Under the pieces are notes generated by a model that saw only the letters and a program-made list of their open reading frames with translations, searched no databases and was not told the DNA's origin. DNA of 9,572 nucleotides from Actinomycetes bacterium (GTDB taxonomy: Bacteria; Actinomycetota; Acidimicrobiia; Acidimicrobiales; JAKAOS01), in the NCBI GenBank assembly GCA_021790615.1, contig JAJYGW010000364.1, positions 1 to 9,572 on the forward strand, read 5' to 3'. A program made the position numbers and the translations under genes. How positions within the stretch are numbered: position 1 is the stretch's first letter; every line of letters starts with the position of its first letter. This document shows positions 6,409 to 9,572 of the stretch, in pieces.

Positions 6409-6433
6409 GCGAGGCGCCTGACTTCTCGAGGCT

Positions 6434-6976
6434 CTACCAGCCTCCGCTGCCACCTGCGCCGTAGCCACCGCCGCTCGAGCTCGACGAGGACGTCGTCTTC
6501 ACGACCCACCAGGTTCCGAGCAGGCCCTCGCCCTTTGCCTCACCGGGCTTTGTGTCACCCGTGTAGGTGAAGAGCGGCTTGCCCTGGTAGGTGACCTGGA
6601 GCACACCGCCCGGGTCGTGGATGGTGCCGAAGCCGGAGTGCGAGGAGATCTTCTCGGATGCGCTCGTGGCGGTGAGCGGGTGCCACAGCGCGGCGCAGGA
6701 TCCGGTGCACGCATCTTTGTTCTTCGGATCCTTCGTGTAGTAGTAGAGCGTGTAGCCCTTCGAGTCGACGAGGACCTTGCCGACCTTGGCGACTGTGGCT
6801 GCCTTCACGAGGGCTGCCGTCGCCGCGCTGGTCGGGGTGTTGCCTCCGCTCGCCGGGCTGGTCGTTGAGCTGGACGGCGATGCACCGCTCGAGCCGCAGG
6901 CAGCGGCCACGAGGGCGACCGCTCCGAGGGCTGCGGCGGCGAGAGCACGACGCCCATGGTGATGCACTGGTCTCAT
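6434..6976 (-). CDS. Secreted lipoprotein of the COG4315 / Lipoprotein_15 repeat family
   Basis: The 180-residue protein has a basic N-terminus, a hydrophobic stretch (11-25) and a lipobox LVAAAC with the lipidated cysteine C27, so it should be anchored on the outer face of the membrane. A Ser/Thr/Pro-rich linker (28-52) leads to two copies of the family's aromatic repeat. The first is KGYTLYYYTKD (73-83) followed by the cysteine pair ACTGSC and ALWHPL. The second is GKPLFTYTGD (132-141) followed by KGEGLLGTWWVV. The family is described as secreted repeats of unknown function. The C-terminus is an unusual low-complexity tail, SSSSSSGGG to GGW. The gene lies downstream of potA on the same strand but is separated from it by a strong hairpin, so it may have its own promoter. 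It converges on tetR with a 25-bp gap. Confidence 0.87.
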   Translation of the reverse strand: MRPVHHHGRRALAAAALGAVALVAAACGSSGASPSSSTTSPASGGNTPTSAATAALVKAATVAKVGKVLVDSKGYTLYYYTKDPKNKDACTGSCAALWHPLTATSASEKISSHSGFGTIHDPGGVLQVTYQGKPLFTYTGDTKPGEAKGEGLLGTWWVVKTTSSSSSSGGGYGAGGSGGW

Positions 6977-6990
6977 GCCCGGGTGTACGT

Positions 6991-7026
6991 GCCGGGCGGC
7001 TTCGGGGATTTCCCGGCCGACCCGGC
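6991..7026 (-). terminator. Large hairpin after potA
   Basis: GCCGGG (6991-6996) pairs with CCCGGC (7021-7026), CGGC (6997-7000) with GCCG (7016-7019), and CGGG (7003-7006) with CCCG (7012-7015). The result is a 14-bp imperfect stem with a GATTT loop and small bulges. It begins 19 bases after the potA stop and ends 14 bases before the lipoprotein start. It is a likely terminator of the transporter operon, though without a U-tract. It could also attenuate the lipoprotein gene. Confidence 0.62.
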
Positions 7027-7045
7027 AACCTCAGGTCTCGTGATC

Positions 7046-8182
7046 TCAGGCCGGCACGGGTGCCACGTCCCCGAGCGTCTCCTCGTGGATCTGCTCGACC
7101 GTCCCGCCGTCGTTCGCCAGCACGCGCAACGCGTCCGGAGGCAGCACCACCTTGATCGGTGTGCCTGCGACCCAACCGGCGGCGGGGTCGTCGTTGCGGA
7201 CGACGGATTGCAGCCCTGCGCCGGCGGCCAGGCGCACGACGACCTGGGTCGAGGACCCGAGGAAGACGGTGCGCTCGATCATGGCCGGCACACGGTTGTC
7301 TCCCGAGGCCACGAACGCCTCGATTCCGACCCGCTCGGGACGCACGGCGACCTTGACCGGCCCGCTGGCACGGAGGGCGCCACACGTCGACGTCAGGCTG
7401 AACTCGCCGATGGTGAGACGGCAGGTCCCGTCACCTCCCGGCGCGGCGACGGCGTCCATCAGGTTCGAGACACCGAGGAAGTCGGCGACATAGGCCGACT
7501 CCGGCTCCTCGTAGACCACACGCGGCGGCCCGAGTTGGGCGATCCGGCCGTTCGACATGACAGCGAGGCGGTCCGACATCGTGAGGGCCTCTTCCTGGTC
7601 ATGCGTCACGTAGAGGAACGTGATCCCGACGCGCTCCTGCAGCGCCTTCAACTCGACCTGCAGCGCCCGCCGCAGCTTGGCGTCGAGCGCCCCGAGCGGC
7701 TCGTCGAGCAGCAGCACCGACGGGTTCAGCACGAGCGCCCGCGCGAGGGCCACCCGCTGCTGCTGGCCGCCGGAGAGCTGGCCCGGGCGGCGCCGCTCGT
7801 AGCCGGTCAGCTGGACGAGGTCGAGCGCTCCGGCTACCCGCTGCTTGGCCTCGGCCCTCGTGCATCCCTGGTAGCGCAGGCCGAAGGCCACGTTCTCGGC
7901 CACGTCGAGAAACGGGAACAGCGCATAGCTCTGGAACACCGTGTTCACCTTGCGCTTGTTGGGTGGCAGGCGCCCGACGTCTGCTCCGTCCAAGATGATC
8001 TGGCCGGCCGTCGGCTCCTCGAAACCCGCCACCATCCGCAACGTCGTCGTCTTCCCGCATCCCGACGGCCCGAGGAGGGAGAAGAACTCCCCGCCGTGCA
8101 CCTCGAGCGAGATGTCGTCGACGGCGTTGTGATCGCCGAAGCGTTTCGTCAGGTTCCGCAAGGTGATGGTGCCGCCGGGCAT
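7046..8182 (-). CDS. potA: ABC transporter ATP-binding protein, spermidine/putrescine type (PotA-like)
   Basis: The 378-residue ATPase energises the importer from the inner face of the membrane. All nucleotide-binding elements are present: Walker A GPSGCGKT (38-45), Q-loop glutamine Q84 in VFQSYALFP, signature LSGGQ (136-140), Walker B VLLLDE (156-161) and H-loop H194 in YVTHD. The region after about 240 is a regulatory TOBE-type domain containing [10 protein letters not shown], as in PotA and other polyamine/Fe/molybdate-type ATPases. The ATG at 8182 is chosen because GAGGAGGT lies upstream at good spacing. An earlier in-frame start at 8269 would run into potC and adds an Arg-rich non-conserved leader. 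It is the third gene of potB-potC-potA, 37 bases after potC. The polyamine assignment is a family inference; related transporters carry other small organic solutes. Confidence 0.94.
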   Translation of the reverse strand: MPGGTITLRNLTKRFGDHNAVDDISLEVHGGEFFSLLGPSGCGKTTTLRMVAGFEEPTAGQIILDGADVGRLPPNKRKVNTVFQSYALFPFLDVAENVAFGLRYQGCTRAEAKQRVAGALDLVQLTGYERRRPGQLSGGQQQRVALARALVLNPSVLLLDEPLGALDAKLRRALQVELKALQERVGITFLYVTHDQEEALTMSDRLAVMSNGRIAQLGPPRVVYEEPESAYVADFLGVSNLMDAVAAPGGDGTCRLTIGEFSLTSTCGALRASGPVKVAVRPERVGIEAFVASGDNRVPAMIERTVFLGSSTQVVVRLAAGAGLQSVVRNDDPAAGWVAGTPIKVVLPPDALRVLANDGGTVEQIHEETLGDVAPVPA

Positions 8183-8214
8183 CAGTCGTGACCTCCTCGG
8201 TCGAGCTCCGCCAT
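8182..8214 (-). CDS. Possible 10-codon leader ORF before potA
   Basis: Between potC and potA an ATG at 8214 opens a reading frame of ten codons (MAELDRGGHD). Its TGA overlaps the potA ATG as TGATG. The potA ribosome binding site lies inside it. There is no clear ribosome binding site for the mini-ORF, so it may be chance or a coupling element. Confidence 0.15.
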   Translation of the reverse strand: MAELDRGGHD

Positions 8215-8219
8215 GTCGT

Positions 8220-9191
8220 TCACATCCCCGCGATCGTGGTGAGCGCTTCGGCCGTGTTCTTGCGCTCACCGCGTGTCATGAGGCGGTAGCCGACGTAGCC
8301 GATGGCAGCGACCACGAGTGAGATCACGAGCATGAGCGTCGCGAGGGCGTTCAAGGCCGGGCCGGCAAGCCCCCCGTGCACGTTCGAGTAGATGGCGACG
8401 GACACGGGCTGGGTGGCGGCGGTCGAGGACAGCTGCTCGACGATGACGAAGTCGTCGATCACGCCCGCGAAGACGAGGACGGCGCTCGCGAAGATCGCCG
8501 GCATCAGCATGGGCATCAAGACGCGCCAGAGTGCCTTCAGGCGCGAGGCGCCGAGGTCGGCCGCCGCCTCCTCGTAGACCCGGCCGATCGTGACGAGGCG
8601 AGAGCGGACGACGATCGCCGGCCAGGACAGGTTCCAGACGACGAGCCCGGCCACCTCGGCAGTCGTCCCGAGCGGCAGGAAGTGGAGGAGGTCGGTGACG
8701 ACGAAGAAGAGGGCGATCGCGAGCAGCAGCTCGGGGACGACGAACGAGAAGATCATCACGAAGTTGAGCGCGGAGGCCGTCCGAGTGCGCCAACGGTCGA
8801 TGCCGATCGCGAACGCGACCCCGATCGGCACGGTGATGAGGGTCGTGAGCCCGGCCAGCACCAGTGTCTGGACGAAGGCCTGGTGGAGCTCTGCGTTGTG
8901 GAGCACGGACTGCGTAGGGTCGGTGACGTACCACCGCCACGAGAAGCCCTGCCAGGTTGCCTGTGCTTTCCCGCTGTTGAACGAGAAGAGGACGGCGATG
9001 CCGATCGGGATGATGGACCAGATGAGGTAGAGCCAGGTGAAGGTCTCGAGGAAGACGGCGCGCCGGCGCAGCCGAGCGATGATCGAAGACCGGCGGACCG
9101 CGGCGGGTGGTGTACGTGCACCGGCGGCGGGGCTCGGGGCGAACAGCTCCTCGCCGGCGGCACCGGTCGCGTCCGGAAGGGTGACGGCCAT
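8220..9191 (-). CDS. potC: ABC transporter permease, PotC-like
   Basis: The 323-residue inner-membrane permease has six predicted hydrophobic segments, at about 51-71, 107-130, 142-165, 178-196, 231-252 and 283-303. The cytoplasmic EAA loop that contacts the ATPase is EEAAADLGASRLKALWRVLMP (207-227). This is the fold of the second permease of spermidine/putrescine importers. It has a longer than usual, Ala/Pro-rich cytoplasmic N-terminus (about 1-45). Its ATG overlaps the stop of potB by one base (TGATG), so translation is probably coupled and the two permeases made in equal amounts. With potB it forms the membrane channel. Confidence 0.93.
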   Translation of the reverse strand: MAVTLPDATGAAGEELFAPSPAAGARTPPAAVRRSSIIARLRRRAVFLETFTWLYLIWSIIPIGIAVLFSFNSGKAQATWQGFSWRWYVTDPTQSVLHNAELHQAFVQTLVLAGLTTLITVPIGVAFAIGIDRWRTRTASALNFVMIFSFVVPELLLAIALFFVVTDLLHFLPLGTTAEVAGLVVWNLSWPAIVVRSRLVTIGRVYEEAAADLGASRLKALWRVLMPMLMPAIFASAVLVFAGVIDDFVIVEQLSSTAATQPVSVAIYSNVHGGLAGPALNALATLMLVISLVVAAIGYVGYRLMTRGERKNTAEALTTIAGM

Positions 9192-9572
9192 CAGATGTTC
9201 TGCCTCGACGCCCGGGCGGTCGAGATCGAGTAGTAGAGCATGGGGACCAGGAGCACGACGAGGAGCAGGAGCGCGAGCGCTGCACCTTGGCCCTGTTCGC
9301 CCGGCTGGCCGAGTTGGCCCTCGATGACGTTCCCGATCATGGTCGTGCCGGGCGCGGCCGAGAGCAGCTGGTTCGTGTAGTAGTCGCCGAGCATCGGGAG
9401 CACCGTGATGAAGCTGCCGGCGATGATCGTCGAGCGCGAGAGGGGGAGCGTCACGCGGAGGAACGTCTTCGTCCTCGAGCAGCCGAGGTCCCGCGCGGCC
9501 TCGAGCAGGCTCGGGTCGATCCGGTCGAGACCCGCGTACAGCACGACGATGAGGTAGGGGATGTAGCCGTAC
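9191..9572 (-). CDS. potB: ABC transporter permease, PotB-like, C-terminal part (5' end outside window)
   Basis: The frame is open to the window edge, and residues before the GTG at 9544 (reading YGYIPYLIVV) fit the family, so the gene starts upstream of the window. The visible 127 residues contain the EAA loop LEAARDLGCSRTKTFLRVTLP, which docks on the ATPase. After it come SFITVLPMLGDYYTNQLLS and a last hydrophobic segment (ALALLLLVVLLVPMLYY). This is the usual C-terminal half of PotB-type permeases. It is the first visible gene of the operon; a PotD-like binding protein is expected further upstream but is not in the window. Confidence 0.91.
   Translation of the reverse strand, partial: YGYIPYLIVVLYAGLDRIDPSLLEAARDLGCSRTKTFLRVTLPLSRSTIIAGSFITVLPMLGDYYTNQLLSAAPGTTMIGNVIEGQLGQPGEQGQGAALALLLLVVLLVPMLYYSISTARASRQNI

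Noticed and set aside
6956..8191. Plus-strand reading frame (411 codons) opposite potA
   Set aside because: Shadow of the ATPase gene, with low-complexity Arg/Glu/His-rich translation and no motifs.
8183..8269. Upstream start of potA at 8269
   Set aside because: It would overlap potC and add an Arg-rich non-conserved leader; the strong ribosome binding site belongs to the ATG at 8182.

Overview
The window is dense, high-GC DNA (roughly two thirds G+C, with third codon positions almost all G or C), as in Actinobacteriota. A gene resembling the bacterial proteasome activator Bpa (DUF2587), a family known from proteasome-bearing actinobacteria, supports this. The class cannot be fixed from the sequence; an acidimicrobial or related environmental actinobacterium is a guess. 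No tRNA, rRNA, insertion sequence, integrase or CRISPR array was seen.

Layout. Positions 1-964 (+): the 3' end of a DAO-family FAD amine/amino-acid oxidoreductase, overlapping by ATGA a small DUF861-type cupin gene. Positions 1076-1546 (+): a Bpa-like gene with its own ribosome binding site. A GC-rich hairpin (1555-1585) separates it from a convergent unit. Positions 5471-1738 (-): a phytoene-desaturase/PYROXD2-like FAD oxidoreductase, overlapping by GTGA an ADP-forming acyl-CoA synthetase. About 50 in-frame codons after the synthetase stop still look like coding sequence. Divergent from this pair is a BetI-like TetR regulator (5689-6408, +). The shared intergenic region holds a 22-bp near-perfect palindrome (likely operator) and a 14-bp tandem repeat. 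Positions 6976-6434 (-): a COG4315-type lipoprotein, convergent with tetR. Positions 9572-7046 (-): a Pot-type (spermidine/putrescine family) ABC importer with gene order potB (cut by the window edge), potC, potA. A large hairpin follows potA.

How the genes may work together. The TetR regulator, its palindrome and the oxidoreductase-synthetase pair form a compact self-contained unit. A substrate would be oxidised by the flavoenzyme, and a carboxylic acid would be interconverted with its CoA thioester with ATP/ADP exchange. The regulator probably senses the substrate or an acyl-CoA. The Pot importer and the DAO-cupin pair at the two ends suggest uptake and oxidation of an amine or polyamine nearby, but the window does not prove that these units share a pathway. 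The most unusual items are the Bpa-like protein without the family's proteasome-docking C-terminus, the oxidoreductase/synthetase/TetR module, and the coding-like tail after the synthetase.
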